64,000 bases of DNA, taken from the NCBI GenBank assembly GCA_013076295.1, contig RQOL01000374.1:3772743-3836742 (forward strand). The letters are read 5' to 3'. The notes beneath the pieces were generated by a model. That model was not told the DNA's origin and searched no databases. It saw only the letters and a list, made by a program, of their open reading frames with translations. Position 1 is the first letter of the stretch. Every line of letters starts with the position of its first letter. Source of the stretch: Sanderia malayensis (Eukaryota; Cnidaria; Scyphozoa; Semaeostomeae; Pelagiidae). Position numbers and translations under genes: made by a program. Shown here piece after piece: positions 10,829-23,485 of the stretch.

Positions 10829-13517
10829 AGGGAAACGCCCAAGGGTTATTCCAGAGGGACGAGGAGTAACCGATAATGAACCAAGGTCCCATCATTGTAA
10901 GTTTTGCGGTAAAAATCCAAGTACATCTCAAGTTTGGCAATGTAACACATGTAAGTTTGTGAACTATTGTAAAAAAGAATGTCAAACGAAACATTGGAAC
11001 AGTCATAAAGTACTTTGTAATGCTCTGCAGACTCTCTCAAAATATGCAGACCAACCTGAACAAAACAATCGCTTCGTTAGTCACCTTACACCGAAACAAG
11101 TTTCAAGTATTGCTAAACTTATGGGAAAACGCTGTACAATTAATTGTCGTTTGAATGAGAAACATTTCACGGCCTTGTGGGACACTGGTGCCCAGGTCTC
11201 TATACTGTCAGAAGATTTTGTTAAAAGAAACTTTCCGGATACAAAACTTCGTCACATTTCGGAATTGATTGATAGTGAGGTAACATTAACTGCTGCAAAT
11301 GGTGAAAACATCCCGTACAAAGGATGGGTTGAAATTACATTTAAATTGAAAAACGATGGAACCTCTCTTGTTTTACCTTTTCTCGTGACCAAAGAATATA
11401 TCCACTTGCCTCTAATTGGTTATAACGTTATTGGGGAATGTTTTATAGATGGCTCAACAGCACAAGAATTAACTAGTGTATTTCCTTGTGTTTCTTCTGC
11501 CAGTGTAAATAGTTTGATTGAGTTCATATCCCGCAAGAGAGATCCAGAGCTGTGTACTGTTAAAACGGATAAGCATGATCATACAGTTAAGAAAGGACAA
11601 ACGTTGAAGGTTTCTTGTAGACTAAATCATGGTATGATAGACAGTGACACACCAGTTCTATTTGAACCTGAAGAAAACTCTCGTTTGCAGACCGGACTAT
11701 CGATTAATGATCGACTTTTGACTATTAAACCTGGTCAAGCTACCAAAATTGCTTTTGAAATTGAAAACACTTCAAAACACGATATCGTTGTGCCCAAGCG
11801 CACCCTACTAGGCCGTATCCATCTTGTCCAGTCAGTTACACCCGTGGATGTAAAGTTAAATAACCAAACAGAACTGTCAACTAGCAACAGTGATTTTAAT
11901 CCAGTTAGTGAAATTTTTGATGGAGAGATCCCGAAACACATTCAAGAAATTGATTTGGACGGTTTAAGGCCTCTATATCCAGAAGTCAAAGCATATATTG
12001 AAAATCTTCTCAACCGAAAATTTATTTGAAAGTGGAAGTCGCCATACAGTTCTCCAGTTGTTTGCATTCGGAAGAAAGACCAATCTTTGCGTCTCTGTGT
12101 TGATTTTAGAGCCCTAAATCAAAAGATCATCCCAGATCGCCATCCCATTTCTAGGATACAAGAAACTCTTGATAACTTGGGAGGAAATGCATGGTTCTCG
12201 GTCTTGGACCAAGGAAAGGCTTACCATCAAGGCTATATAAGTGAAGACTGTCAGCACCTTACAGCTTTCATCACTCCTTGGGGCCTCTATGAATGGGTTC
12301 ATATCCCTTTTGGATTACGCAATGCTCCCGGTGCTTTTCAAAGGTTTATGGAAGGATGTTTAGGAGACTTACAAGACGAAGTGTGTGTCCCATATCTCGA
12401 TGACGTTATTGTCTTCAGTCGTACCTTTGATCAACATCTCCAGAACCTTAGGAAAGTTCTCCGTCGAATGAGAGAACATGGAGTTAAATTAAAGCCAAGA
12501 AAATGCAACGTATTTCGAAGAGAAGTTAAGTTTCTTGGTAGAGTTGTTTCGTCGCAAGGATATAAATTGGACATGGACAGTATAAAAACAATACTCCATT
12601 TGCAAAATTCAACTCCAAAAACAGTTGGAGATGTGCGAAAGCTTGTTGGACTTCTCGGGTACTACAGACGGTACATAAAAGATTTCTCTCGCATTGCCAA
12701 GCCTATTTATGATCTGCTGGCCATGCAACCTAGCTCAAAATCGACACGCAGTGAAAAATCAAATCGTAAAGCAAAGTCATCATCGCATCAGCTACCATCT
12801 AGTTATAACTTGATGAATTTGCTGGACAGAACAACATCAATTAATTTTAGACCAAGTGATTAAGCAACTGATATCTCCTCCAATAATGGCTTATCCATGC
12901 TTCAACGATCTGTTTATTCTCCATACAGACGCATCCGAAATGGGTTTAGGAGCTGTACTTTATCAAAAACAGGATGGTGTTCTAAAAGTTATTGCCTATG
13001 GGTCTCGCACGTTGAGTCCAGCAGAGAAAAATTATCATTTACACTCCAGAAAACTGCAATTTCTAGCTCTAAAGTGGTCAATTTGCGAACGGTTTCGTGA
13101 TTATTTGTACTATGCTCCGTCTTTTGTCGTTTATACGGATAATAATCCACTCACTTATGTCTTGTCATCTGCTAAATTAAACGCATCAGGCTTGCGGTGG
13201 ATAAATGACCCTGCCGATTCCAACTTTGCGATTAAGTATCGCCCAGGTTCAGCCAATCGTGATGCCAATACCTTGTCAAGAGTACCGTTAGACTTTGGAT
13301 CGTACATGAGTATGTGTACCCAAGAATTACTGACTGCTGAAAGACAGGCTGTAGCCTGTGCTGCAAACTCTATCCACGTAAGTCAATCAACATGGGTCTC
13401 CGCGCTGACAACTAACAAAACGCTATTCGATTTACAAGACCTAACAAGGGAGACAACCTTTAAAACAATTAGCGCCAATGCCTTACGCCAATCTCAGATA
13501 GATGAGCACGTTATTAG
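10803..13517 (+). pseudogene. Gypsy pol: MYND finger, protease, reverse transcriptase, RNase H
   Basis: The first part (10803-12029) begins with a MYND-type zinc finger (CKFCGKNPS, CNTCKFVNYCKKEC, HWNSHKVLC), then an aspartic protease (ALWDTGAQVSIL). A TGA at 12027, where relatives have an Arg codon in FIRKSxSPY, separates it from the reverse transcriptase ([24 protein letters not shown], active-site YLDDV). A single-base shift near 12850 leads into RNase H (LHTDASEMGLGAV, VYTDNNPL, RPGSANRDANTLSR). The frame is cut at 13517 by the DNA transposon and continues at 20875. MYND fingers are unusual in retroelement polyproteins; I have no function to offer for it here. Confidence 0.85.
13509..13517 (+). 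repeat. Target-site duplication, left, of TIR transposon copy 1
   Basis: CGTTATTAG here and at 20866-20874. With one copy removed together with the insert, the gypsy frame reads on without a break, which confirms the duplication and its length of nine bases. Confidence 0.9.
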
Positions 13518-13647
13518 TAGACTTGCTCCAAGTCTATTTCATTTGTTCGTCAGTATCTTACAAAGAAAATACTTTTTATTTACTTGTTACTTGAGGAAAT
13601 AGACTTGTTACCTTCGCAGCCTCATGAATATTAATGAGCTAGATAAC
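13518..13647 (+). repeat. Left TIR of copy 1
   Basis: Inverted match to 20736-20865 with about two or three mismatches. The first 19 bases, TAGACTTGCTCCAAGTCTA, form a perfect hairpin (8-bp arms, CTC loop). A third TAGACTTG lies at 13600-13607. Confidence 0.92.
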
Positions 13648-13788
13648 AATACAAGCGGACAGAATCCTGTACGCCGCGGCATCCTTTGTGAAGGTCAGAT
13701 GAACCAATCAGGTTTCACCAGATCTTTGTGAAACGGGGGTGTTGCGTTGTTTGCATCAGTTGTTGTGAGCGAAGTTGGACGTGCAGTA

Positions 13789-16366
13789 ATGGCGGCGCGA
13801 GTAGTGAATCTGTCTCTTATGGAAAAAGCAGTTGATGCTGCTCAGAGTTTCTTAAAGTTTCATACTTTAAAACCATTTCAAAGGGAAGCCTTGACTGGGA
13901 TGCTGCAAGGAAGAGATATTTTTGTATCACAGCCTACTGGGAGTGGAAAGTCTGCAATTTATCAGTTGGCTCCAGTTGTATTTGACTTGTATGACAGACT
14001 GCTTTCCTGCAAACACGATCGGCTACCACCGAGAGCCTTCCCTCAGACGGAAGAGCTGATCCGCAAAAATGCCACAGAAGGCACAAATTCTCGTCATTCA
14101 GCCGCTTATTTCATTGATTGAAGACCAGATGAACAAATTTAGCGGTGGAAAAATCAAAGTCAGCCGCCTTCGGTTTGAAAGGGAGCTGTCATCGTCCAAA
14201 ACAGTTGCTGGACAAGCCAACAAGTCTGATCAAAAAGATTTGACCACTACATCACAGATTATCTTTACCTCTCCAGAAGCAGTGCTGGATACCCACAGAT
14301 CCTTTCTTCGATCTTTAAGTGAAATAAGAATGGTTGCAATTGATGAGGCTCATTGTGTAGTAAAATGGTAAGTGTAAAGTGTAGAGGACAAATGAAATTG
14401 CTCCTTAAGCATGAGCACTGGAGTGGGGATCTCATTGAAATGTGTCATGGTGTATATGCAGTGTGGAAAGTAGTTCATATAAGTCAACTATCAATAAAGC
14501 AGTCCTCTGCCCTGCCCAAAAACATTTTACATCACAAATCAAATACTCAACCCTGATTGCCAGACACTTTTTGGAAAGGAACTTGATTTTCAAATGGCTA
14601 TAGCTAGAAAACTGTTTGGTTTAGGAAATTTTGATGTTGATTCAAAATTCTTTCAAAAATCTGAGAAATTTTAAACATCCGAGAACCTTGAACATTATTT
14701 TCAGAGTGATTTCCCCGTCGAACAATGCAATTAAATCTTGACAGCAACTTCAGGAGTAAACCCTACACCCAGCATTCTCTAATTGTTATTAGTGCTAGTT
14801 GTTATTAGTAAGGACAGGGAAGATCAAGGCTGAATTTTCATATTGCAATAAATATTCATGATGCAGAAACAAAAAGTCATACAATGGAATTTTTATTATT
14901 ATTTTTTTTGTTTATTATTTTTATGAATTACTTTAGACTTCTTTGTTGTATTAACCAATTTCTAACATGACATTTTTCTTTCAAATAGGGGATCATCAAG
15001 TGGAAAGACACAGGCCTTCAGGGAATCATATTTCAGGCTTCATGAGCATCGGTCCCTGTTGCAAAGCAAGGTACCATTTGTAGTGTTGACTGCAACTGCC
15101 TTGCCAGAAATTGAGAAGCAGATTATAGTAAATTTACAGCTGAGTTCAATCCTCCATATAACTGCCAGTCCTGACCGTTCAAACATCAGATATGCGATAC
15201 TAAATACAAAGACTGATGAAGCAAGTAAGTTGTTCTTGTGGCTATTGGACCTGTTGAAGGAGAAAGGTAACAAAACAGACAGGGTAATAGTGTTTTGTCA
15301 AACACACCGACATTGTAGATCACTGTACAGATATTTAGATTCAAATCTGGGTAAGCTCTATAGTAATTATCTTATAAGGCCCTATGCAATGTTCCATGCA
15401 GCCACTGAGAATATAGTGAAATCACATATCATAGAATCAATGACAAAAGATGGTGGCACAGTTAGAGTTTTGATAGCAACAACGGCATTTGGAATGGGAG
15501 TGGATTGCAAAAATTTGCACTTGATTGTACATTTTGGTCCACCCTCTGACATTGATGACTATGTACAAGAGAGTGGCAGAGCAGGCCGGGATGGACAGCC
15601 AAGCAATGCTGTCTTGATACGTTATCCAAGATGTACATCAGGAAAGAGATTAAAAAATAAAATGAAATTCTATTTGAACAACAAAAATGTTTGTAGACGC
15701 AAAGTGATTCTGAAATGTTTTGGCTGTAATGTTTATTCAAGTGTTGTTAAACATAATTGCTGTGACATTTGTTCCACTTCCTGTTTATGTGCTCGTGATG
15801 GATGTGTGTCTGAAAAAGTAAATATCAAATCTCCAATAGAAATGTCATTCCAGGAGAAGGAAGAATTACTTCATAAGGACCTAGACAGAAACTTACATAT
15901 CAGAGAAATTTTTTCAGAAGCTTACAGAAGTGACTTAGAGAGGCTGCTTTTGGACTCTCAAATTGAGTTAACAGAGCCCTGTAAAAAATCTGTTGTTGGT
16001 GCAGATTTTACATCTGGCTTTCCATAGTGTGCTGTAAGAGAAATTGTTGACAATGTGGAAAGATTACAGGAGAAGCAGTCACTCTGGTTAAACACAAGTA
16101 TTCTTAACATGGACCATGTTACTGAAGTACATGGCATGATCAATCAGTTGAATGAAGAATATCATATTAATGACAAAGAAATTCCCAAACGAAGTGACTT
16201 GGAGAAACATGATAAGAACAGAAAAGATTACAATTTAGCCATTGACAGTGATGAAGACTTTACAGATAGTACAAACAGCAGTGATGAGGATGCAGAAAGT
16301 AGCCAGCAACAAAGAGTAAATTTCCTTTTATCTTCAGATTCCTCCTCTTATGCAAGTGATGATTAG
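13789..16366 (+). pseudogene. RecQ-type DNA helicase, copy 1, decayed
   Basis: Exon 1 (13789-14367) has helicase motif I (QPTGSGKS) and motif II (DEAHC). A GT-AG intron (14368-14988) follows in the same phase as in copy 2, then exon 2 with motif III (LTATALP), the long FGMGVDCK segment, motif VI (QESGRAGRDG) and a RecQ zinc-binding cluster ending CCDIC. Damage: one extra A in the A-run at about 14063-14067 shifts the frame, and TAG at 16025 replaces the codon after TSGFP, a Val in copy 2. After the stop the frame continues to 16366 with the Ser/Asp-rich tail. Such helicases unwind DNA 3' to 5'; in a transposon one would expect a role in replication or repair of the excised or target DNA. Confidence 0.88.
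14368..14988 (+). other. Intron of copy 1 helicase gene
   Basis: Donor AATG|GTAAGTG and acceptor TCAAATAG|GGG give the same phase-2 junction (inside a Trp codon) as copy 2. The 621-bp intron has no recognisable content beyond AT-rich runs near 14895-14930. Confidence 0.75.
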
Positions 16367-16429
16367 AGAACCAGTGTCTATCTTCAATGTGGTATTAATA
16401 CCTTGCTCAACCCACGTTTAATGAAGCTG

Positions 16430-19400
16430 CCTTTTCATAATTTTGCATAAACATTCAGTTCTTTAAAATGTTTTAACTTTTTTGACATCCATTCCTTTAA
16501 GATAGGAATATCTATTGCAGCAAATATGTTTGAAGGGAAAGTAGGAAAGGCAGAATGACATCTCCCTGGCTTTTTTCTGAAGACTTCTCCTTTTATCAAC
16601 TGCTGGCGAGAGCAATGATATCACTATTTGTGTTGCGTTTTCTGTGCTTCCCTGATTGCTTCTTTACAGCATTGGCATTGTCAAAATTGCTCATAACAGC
16701 TTCCATCTCTTGGTAAGAAGTGCTTGCCCTTTTGATACTTTCATCTGTTATTTTCCCTTGAATCTCTCTGCAGTCCAGCTTGAATAATTTGTTCCAGTGT
16801 TCCACAGCTCTATCTATTTCCTTATTATTATTCACTTTCCCAGTGCTATTAATAAAGCGATTCCAGACAAGGTCAAAGGACAGCTTTGGTGGCAGCAAAT
16901 AGTAGATCTGGGAAAACATGAGAAATGTGTAGTATGTATATTTGGTAAAGGAGAAAAATGATCTTATAAAGACGCAGTATACGCTCTCCATCTGCATGCT
17001 GTCTTGCATCCTCAAAATCAAGTGCAAGGAGACCCAATGCCAAAGCATTTGAGGAATATAGCAAAACACTGTTAGGAACTGACGATTTACTAGGTTGTGT
17101 TGTGACATGCTCTTCATCATCAACTGAAACATTTTTGGGTACATGTGCATCTCTTAAGTGGTTTCTTAAATTTCCTCTTCGCTTGTAGCTTTTCCCACAA
17201 GCATCACAGATAAAGCTATTGTATGCTGTTGGCTCTGCCTGATCATCATCATCTCCTGAGCCAGTCAATACATCTGGATGGAATTTGGTAAAATGTTTCT
17301 TTAATGCTGCTTGGCTTCTTGTCTCCTTTCCACAATAATGGCATTTTTTCTCCTGTGGCTCCATCAGAGGGTGCTCCACATGTTTTACATTTGAACCATC
17401 TGAGTGCTTTGCTTTCATGTGTTTTCTCAGGGTTGCAACTTTTTTGAAATTCTTGTTGCAGTGCTTGCATTTGTATATATTTTCATCTTCAAACTGAGAG
17501 TGAATTGCAGGAAAAGCATGATCAACAATAAGGTCCAATATGTCATTCATTGCTGTCTCTTCCTGCAATGGTAAATGACTTGCTGTGACTTTTTGCTGTT
17601 GAATAAGTTCTTCAAGTGCAGCAAGTATCATAGCTTTTGTGTATTCTGTCAGGAAATCGATTGTTGCATCAACATCCTTCATAGGATCATCTTGAACTTT
17701 TGTGGCATGCAGGAAGTTTTTTGCAGCATAAAGAGTACCAATATCACAACTTGAATCCTTATCATACAGAAGGTGCCACACAACCTGTAAAACAAATCAA
17801 TGTTCAGTTTCCAATTGAAGAACACTTGAATTACATGTTACTGGTCACGAGAATTGAAGAACTGTGTCAAAATTTTTTAAGTCTGTCTCAAACCCTTGTA
17901 GCCTTGTACCCTTGTATTGTAGTCTATCACATGAGTTTGCATAAATAAAAATGAAATTGTTTGCTTCCAAAACTATAGAGACAGTGCTATTTTCATATTG
18001 GGAACTTGAAATAAAATCATTCACACTTTAGGCAGTGATGCTACTGGCGCACATTTATTGATTACCTTTACCATTGAGAAACGTTCTTATCATTTTCAGG
18101 GGATAAAGGGGATAAATGGGTGAATGAAATTTTAAAGACAAAACTATTACCCCCAAAAAGTTGCCAAAAGCATGAAAGTCGGCTATACAGCCAATAAGTC
18201 CTTCAAGTCTTGTTGTTGCAGTTGAAGAATCCCTCCTGTCCTCCTGAGCATTGTGTAACCTCTCACAAGTGAGCTCATCTCCAAAACACAAAACTGGTTT
18301 GACACTTTCTCCATTACTTGGTACAAATTGATGAAAAAATGTCATAATATCAATCATTTCATCACTGATATTTTCATCTTTATGTAATACTCCTAGACAC
18401 ACCTGAAAGTCAAATCAATGTTGATAAATGGAAAGGGAGATCATGAGATTCATTACAACACATCACTTCACTGCGCTAGGTTTTATTATGCTCCAGGAAA
18501 TATTGCAAAAGGTTAAGTGCTTATGCGTCTTCAAATTTATTCATATAGTGGTAAAAACATTTCAAAGCATACATAAATCATGGAAATGCTGAACTTACCT
18601 GTTCAGATTTAGTAGCAGTTTCCTTCATGTACTCATGACCAATTCTACTTGGCAGATATTTTTTCATCCAACCAAAATCTTCGTGCAACTCTGCAATTGT
18701 CCAACCAATAATTGTTTTGAATTCCTCTCGAACCTTGTCATTATCTTCTCTGCCCATGAAAAAAATTGATAGAGGTACATCTCCTGGCTTTGTCTTTTTA
18801 GGAACCACTTTAGGAATTTTTTTGTCATATGAGACTCTGTGTTTTGTAGAAATGCAGTTGAACAAATTATACTATTTCTTTTGATCATGTTTTGCTGTTT
18901 TCCTGGAAATTTTTGACAAGTTAACATTATCACCTGCAAGGCTAAAATTTACATCTGCATAATTAGGTGTTTGCAGCGCTGGCTTTTCTATAACTCCAGG
19001 TGTATCTGATTCAGAAGTCAATAACTGAATATCTATAAATTCATCTAATGAATCACTGTCACCTGAAAAAATCTCAGTCTGAAAACTTTTCTCTACACTT
19101 TCCATCTCTGTTATGTCTAGTTCATGAAATGATTCATTTAATGCAGCAATCTCAGTATCTGATAAAATTGATGGAATCTGTGCACTATACTGGCTGACTT
19201 CTTGCTGTGGATTCCTGCTAACATTTGTAACAGGCAAAGTACTACAATTCTGTGGAAGGGGCTCCCACCAACCTTTTACCATATCTGCATTATCTTTCCC
19301 AAATATTCCCTGAGATTTCAAAGCATGTGGATAGGATAAACAAATACCAGCTCTGTTTAGCCTTTTAAAGCAAGCCTTGTCTGCTCCACCTCTTCGTAGC

Positions 19401-20676
19401 ACCAGTGATAGTAAGTGGATATTCATATTCATCCTTATACTGTAGCAGTGAAGGAGAATAGAGGCTGCTGTCATAATGGCTGGAAGTATGCTTTCTTTGC
19501 TCTTAGTGGTGTTCCTTGCTAGAGCTTTTGCATTGTATGAAGCTGCTTCCAAGCATGTATATAGAATAGGTGCCTTCTGGGAAAGCTCTTGCTGTTGCTT
19601 AGTTGGTGTAACTTCCTTCAACAAATCTGTGTTTTCAACAAATTTAAATGATGAAGGATTTGAAGTACTAATTTTGCAACATTCTTTGGAGATTTCTTTA
19701 GCCACACAATTAATAATTTTGTCCCTTATTTCTGAATTTCTGAAAGCACATTCTGCAATGACAGATGGATCATTTGCAATGATTCCACGAACAAGGCTCT
19801 TATGATCATCACTGATAACAGCATGTAGAACCATCCCAGATTTTTCAGTAACTATTACCTTCAAAGTATATAAAAAACAAGAACTCATAGCCATGGATTA
19901 CATACAGTTTCTTATATAGACATCAAGTAATGCAGCTAATATGCTACAGGAAACGAGTGAAAATAAAGAAGAGATATTTCAAGGATTTCCTTTATCACAA
20001 TAGATATTTTCTAAAGTTATACTTTCGCAGCACCGGAGTTGTATTATTTTTTGGCGATCTTGAGAGTTCAGTTTCCTATCAGCAGTTTCTGATAAGAAGT
20101 TCAGTTTCCTATCAGCAGTTTAGAATACGTGATAAAGGTATAATAGTAAATGATGTCAACCTTTATACTGCTCTGTTGTGAGATGTGTGTGATTGAAGCT
20201 GTTGGAAAACTGTGGAAAGGGTTCATAACTACGCCTTCTGAATTTGCATCACCGCCGACTTCGATTTTTCTCCTCGATTTAGGCCGTCCACAAGCTCCTT
20301 GCACGTCATCAGCTTCCATTTCAGACGACACTCCCCTTTTTACACGCTTGGAGAGGTGCAATGGTACGATCTCCTTCCTAGTTGACTCCAGCTGGAGAAC
20401 CTTTTGGTCCCTTGCTTTCCTGAAATTTTGTGCTGCTCGGAAACAGGATTTGCAAACCACTCTAAAATCACTGTCGCGCGAAAACGACTTTGCCAAGAAA
20501 TCCTCAACGACTCTACAATGATCTGTCTTGTTGTCATTTTTCCAAAGATTAATAGTCAAGTCCTTTGGATTCTTATACTTTAACTGAATATCTTCCGCAC
20601 AGATAGCGCAATACCTCTTACAAGAATCAGAAGTAACGGTTCGTGTCACTTTTACCGGCGTTGTTAGAGCAGCCAT
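16430..20676 (-). pseudogene. Zinc-finger DUF6589-like putative transposase, copy 1, decayed
   Basis: Four exons on the minus strand: 20676-20161 (CxxC..CxxC N-terminal zinc domain, ZAD-like), 19858-18599 (LRRGGADKAC, LAGDNVNLS), 18402-18151 (GDELTCERLHNAQEDRR, ADFHAFGNFL) and 17784 to about 16430 (three C2H2 fingers, then AVEHWNKLFK). Exons 2 and 3 have almost the same lengths as in copy 2 (1260 versus 1269 nt; both 252 nt) and all introns are phase 0. Breaks: TAG at 18874 in exon 2, a frameshift near 16945 and another near 16605. The C-terminal end is inferred from the match of the last residues (LCKI versus VYAKL) with copy 2. Confidence 0.85.
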
Positions 20677-20735
20677 TTTTGTTTCTAAGAAATCTTCTTT
20701 GCTCCCCCCTTGAAGGCTGCACAGTCTGATCACAT

Positions 20736-20865
20736 GTTATCTAGCTCATTAATATTCATGAGGCTGCGAAGGTAGCAAGTCTATTTCCTCAAGTAACAAG
20801 TAAATAAAAAGTATTTTCTCTGTAAGATACTGACGAACAAATGAAATAGACTTGGAGCAAGTCTA
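20736..20865 (-). repeat. Right TIR of copy 1
   Basis: Inverted partner of 13518-13647. TAGACTTG or its complement occurs at 20776-20783, 20847-20854 and 20858-20865. It is followed by CGTTATTAG. Confidence 0.92.
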
Positions 20866-20874
20866 CGTTATTAG

Positions 20875-22758
20875 CAGAGTCAGATATTTCGTGGGTCAGG
20901 GCAAAAAGCCTTCCGCTAAAGAAACTGCTTCAAAATTGGCCAATGTCAAGCGATTACTCTATGATTGGAATAAATTGGAACTTTCGAACAGTGATATTCT
21001 TGTTAGAAACAACGGTCATGTGAAACAGATTGTTTTGCCAAAAAAATTTCATCGCCTTGTCATCAAAGAATTACACGAAGAAATGGGACATTTAGGTACG
21101 GAAAGAGTTCTCGATCTTGCTCGACAAAGATTCTTTTGGCCCAAAATGGCGTCAGATATCGAATTTTTCTATCGCAATGTCTGCAGCTGCGTTCGTCAAA
21201 GACGTCCGGCTGTCCAGCCAAAAGCTCCATTACAACCGATCGATGGTTTCCGTTCGAGCTCGTTTCTATCGATTTTGTCCACCTTGAACGTAGCCAGGGA
21301 GGTTATGAATATATATTCGTCATAATGGATCATTTCACACGATTTGCACAGGCTTATGCAACAAAGAACAAATCAGCAAAAACCGCTGCTGAGAAACTTT
21401 ATAATGATTTCATACTTCGTTTCGGCTTCCCAGTCACCGTCCACCAGGACCAAGGAGGTGAATTTGAGAACACACTATTCGATAGGCTTCAAGAATTATG
21501 CAATATCAGACACTCGCGTACCACTCCCTATCACCCACAAGGGAACGGTCAGGTTGAGCGATTGAACAGAACTTTATTATCTATGTTGCATACCCTACCA
21601 GAATCTTATAAAACTCGCTGGCATCAACACTTGAATAAGGTTGTAAATGCATACAATTGCACCCGACATGATACCACTGGATTCTCGCCCTTCTACTTGC
21701 TTTTCGGAAGACAGCCTCGTTTACCTATAGATTTGCTGTTCCACCTTGATACGGCATCTTCAGTCATGCTGAATATGCAAAACAGTGGAAGACAACTATG
21801 GAGGAAGCGTATGACATTGTAAAGAAACGATCCGGAGTAAGTGCATCGAGGAATAAAGGCAGATATGACAGAGCCGTGCAATCCGTTGAGCTATAGAGTC
21901 CTTATTTGTAACTTGTCGGAGAGGGGAGGGCCAGGAAAATTGAGAGCATATTGGGAAAAGGATATCCACATTGTCGTACGTCGCATGAATCCTTCCTCGC
22001 CTGTTTATGAAGTAAAGTGAGAAAATGGAGATAGCAAATCGCAAATCCTCCATCGCAACCTTCTGCTGCCGTGCAACGACTTACCAGTGGATGATACGCC
22101 TCAACAACGTACCAATCGCCCGATTCTAAAGTCCAAACATCGCCGTACACGTCTTTCAGCTCGTGAAAATAGTCGCCCAATCGATGAAAACAGTGAAACC
22201 AGTTCCGAAGTAGAAGAAATCGTGTTAGTCTCAAATCATTTGCCATCAGCAGTAGCCGAAATCGGTATAGAGAACAACATCCCTATGATTCCAGTAAAAA
22301 ACGTTGTTCCACTCAGCGAAAACGCAGAACTTCTTGAAAATGAGGAGCCAGAGAGAAGAATCGAAGAAAACCCGATAGAAAATCGTGAATTAGCACCATT
22401 AACACCATCACCGCTATTACCGATCATTCCAGAAATTGCCCTAAGCGAAGAGGCTCTTGTTAGTAACGCTGTGGAAGAACCTATCGTATATTCGGAAAGA
22501 CCAGTTCGTCTGCGTCAAGTACCGAATCGTTTGTCCTACTTCGCACCAGGACAAGCATATTTGCTACAAGTTCCAAATACTGTAAATAATAGACCATTTA
22601 TCAATAACCAACCTACGCTCATTCGTATTCCGTTGAATAATCCAGTTATGACTCAGTTTGTGCATCCGCAGATGCCATTCATCACACCGTCGTGTCGCCA
22701 GCCGATACAGAACTTTGCACCACAGCAATTCATTTTTCGAAGACCGATTTATATTTAA
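20875..22758 (+). pseudogene. Gypsy integrase and C-terminal tail
   Basis: This continues the gypsy pol after the DNA transposon. It shows the H2C2 zinc domain (HRLVIKELHEEMGHLGTERV, then CSC), the integrase core with three acidic motifs (ELVSIDFV, VHQDQGGEFE, HPQGNGQVERLNR) and the usual YNCTRHDTTGFSPF end. A frameshift lies near 21250 and another near 21790, followed by a damaged stretch to about 22080. The last open part (22087-22758) is a Glu/Pro/Asn-rich tail with no known domain, which seems to be the normal C-terminus of this element. The product would insert the cDNA; this copy could not. Confidence 0.85.
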
Positions 22759-23262
22759 TTATTTACCAATTGTTTTGTTTATATTTCATTTCAGGAAAAA
22801 AAAAACATTCACACTCTCTACTTTTACTTCTATGAAAAAACTTCATGGAACATTACCGAAATAGCAATGTCTATTTAGAGAACTGACACTGACCAACAGT
22901 TGAGTTTTGTTACATACTTCGCATTGGATTACAACTGCAGTGTAATCATGTAGTAGCTGTTGTTGTGACAGAGAGAACTTTCTATCAAATATTGTCCTGA
23001 GGATTGTTGAAGTCAGACGAGACGTCACAAACCAGACTTGAATTTGATTTGTTTCCGAAAGTTCACAGATCAGGAAGAACATTTTGTCAGTTTGCTGGAA
23101 GTCAATCTCCTGTTCAATTGAAGAACTACAGAGTTTTGATTTGTTATGGCAAAAGATTGAAGAAGATGCTTAACAAAACTTTGTATAAGATAAAAATCTT
23201 GAAGGAACCGTTTTATTTTTCTTTTATGTCAGAGACGACAACTTTTTTTTAGTAGGGGAGAG
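22759..23262 (+). other. Gypsy 3' untranslated region and polypurine tract
   Basis: No gene in these 500 bases. The last bases before the LTR, AGTAGGGGAGAG, are a typical polypurine tract for plus-strand DNA priming. Confidence 0.7.
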
Positions 23263-23485
23263 TGTAAGGACGCCACTTCCAAGTTAGTAGGAACCCTACT
23301 GTGTTTAAAATAAACAGAATCAGAAGACCTATTGTTGTTGTTGACTGAGTACGAGTAGTCGTTACATTCGAATATATAGAGTTTTCGTTAACGAACATTT
23401 AGATGAGCTGTTGATAAACGTTTGAGTTATTTATTGACTTCTGATCAAACTGAGGGATAAACACACTAAATATCGGAGGGTTACA
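23263..23485 (+). repeat. Gypsy 3' LTR
   Basis: 223 bp, partner of 8834-9056, followed by the TGTG duplication at 23486-23489 and then copia coding sequence. Confidence 0.92.

Larger units (their letters stand above)
13518..20865 (+). mobile_element. TIR DNA transposon with RecQ helicase and DUF6589-like genes, copy 1 (decayed; AcademH-like)
   Basis: A 7348-bp element with 130-bp terminal inverted repeats and a 9-bp target duplication, inserted in the gypsy pol gene. It carries two convergent gene remnants: a RecQ-type helicase (plus strand) and a multi-exon zinc-finger protein with a DUF6589-like core (minus strand). Exon structure and phases are the same as in copy 2 (27120-35159), but the interior and most of the TIR differ, so the two are different subfamilies. 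Both genes have frameshifts and stops, so the copy is dead. From family knowledge this gene pair matches the helicase-encoding branch of the Academ superfamily (AcademH); I cannot confirm that here. Confidence 0.85.
8834..23485 (+). mobile_element. Ty3/gypsy LTR retrotransposon with MYND finger
   Basis: The element starts TGTAAGGACG and ends GGTTACA, has two 223-bp LTRs, and is flanked by a 4-bp TGTG duplication (8830-8833 and 23486-23489). Domain order is gag, zinc knuckle, MYND-type finger, aspartic protease, reverse transcriptase, RNase H and integrase with a proline-rich tail, which is gypsy order. A 7348-bp DNA transposon interrupts it between RNase H and integrase. Without that insert it is about 7.3 kb. 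Several frameshifts and one in-frame stop make it inactive. It is itself inserted in the copia integrase region. Confidence 0.92.
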
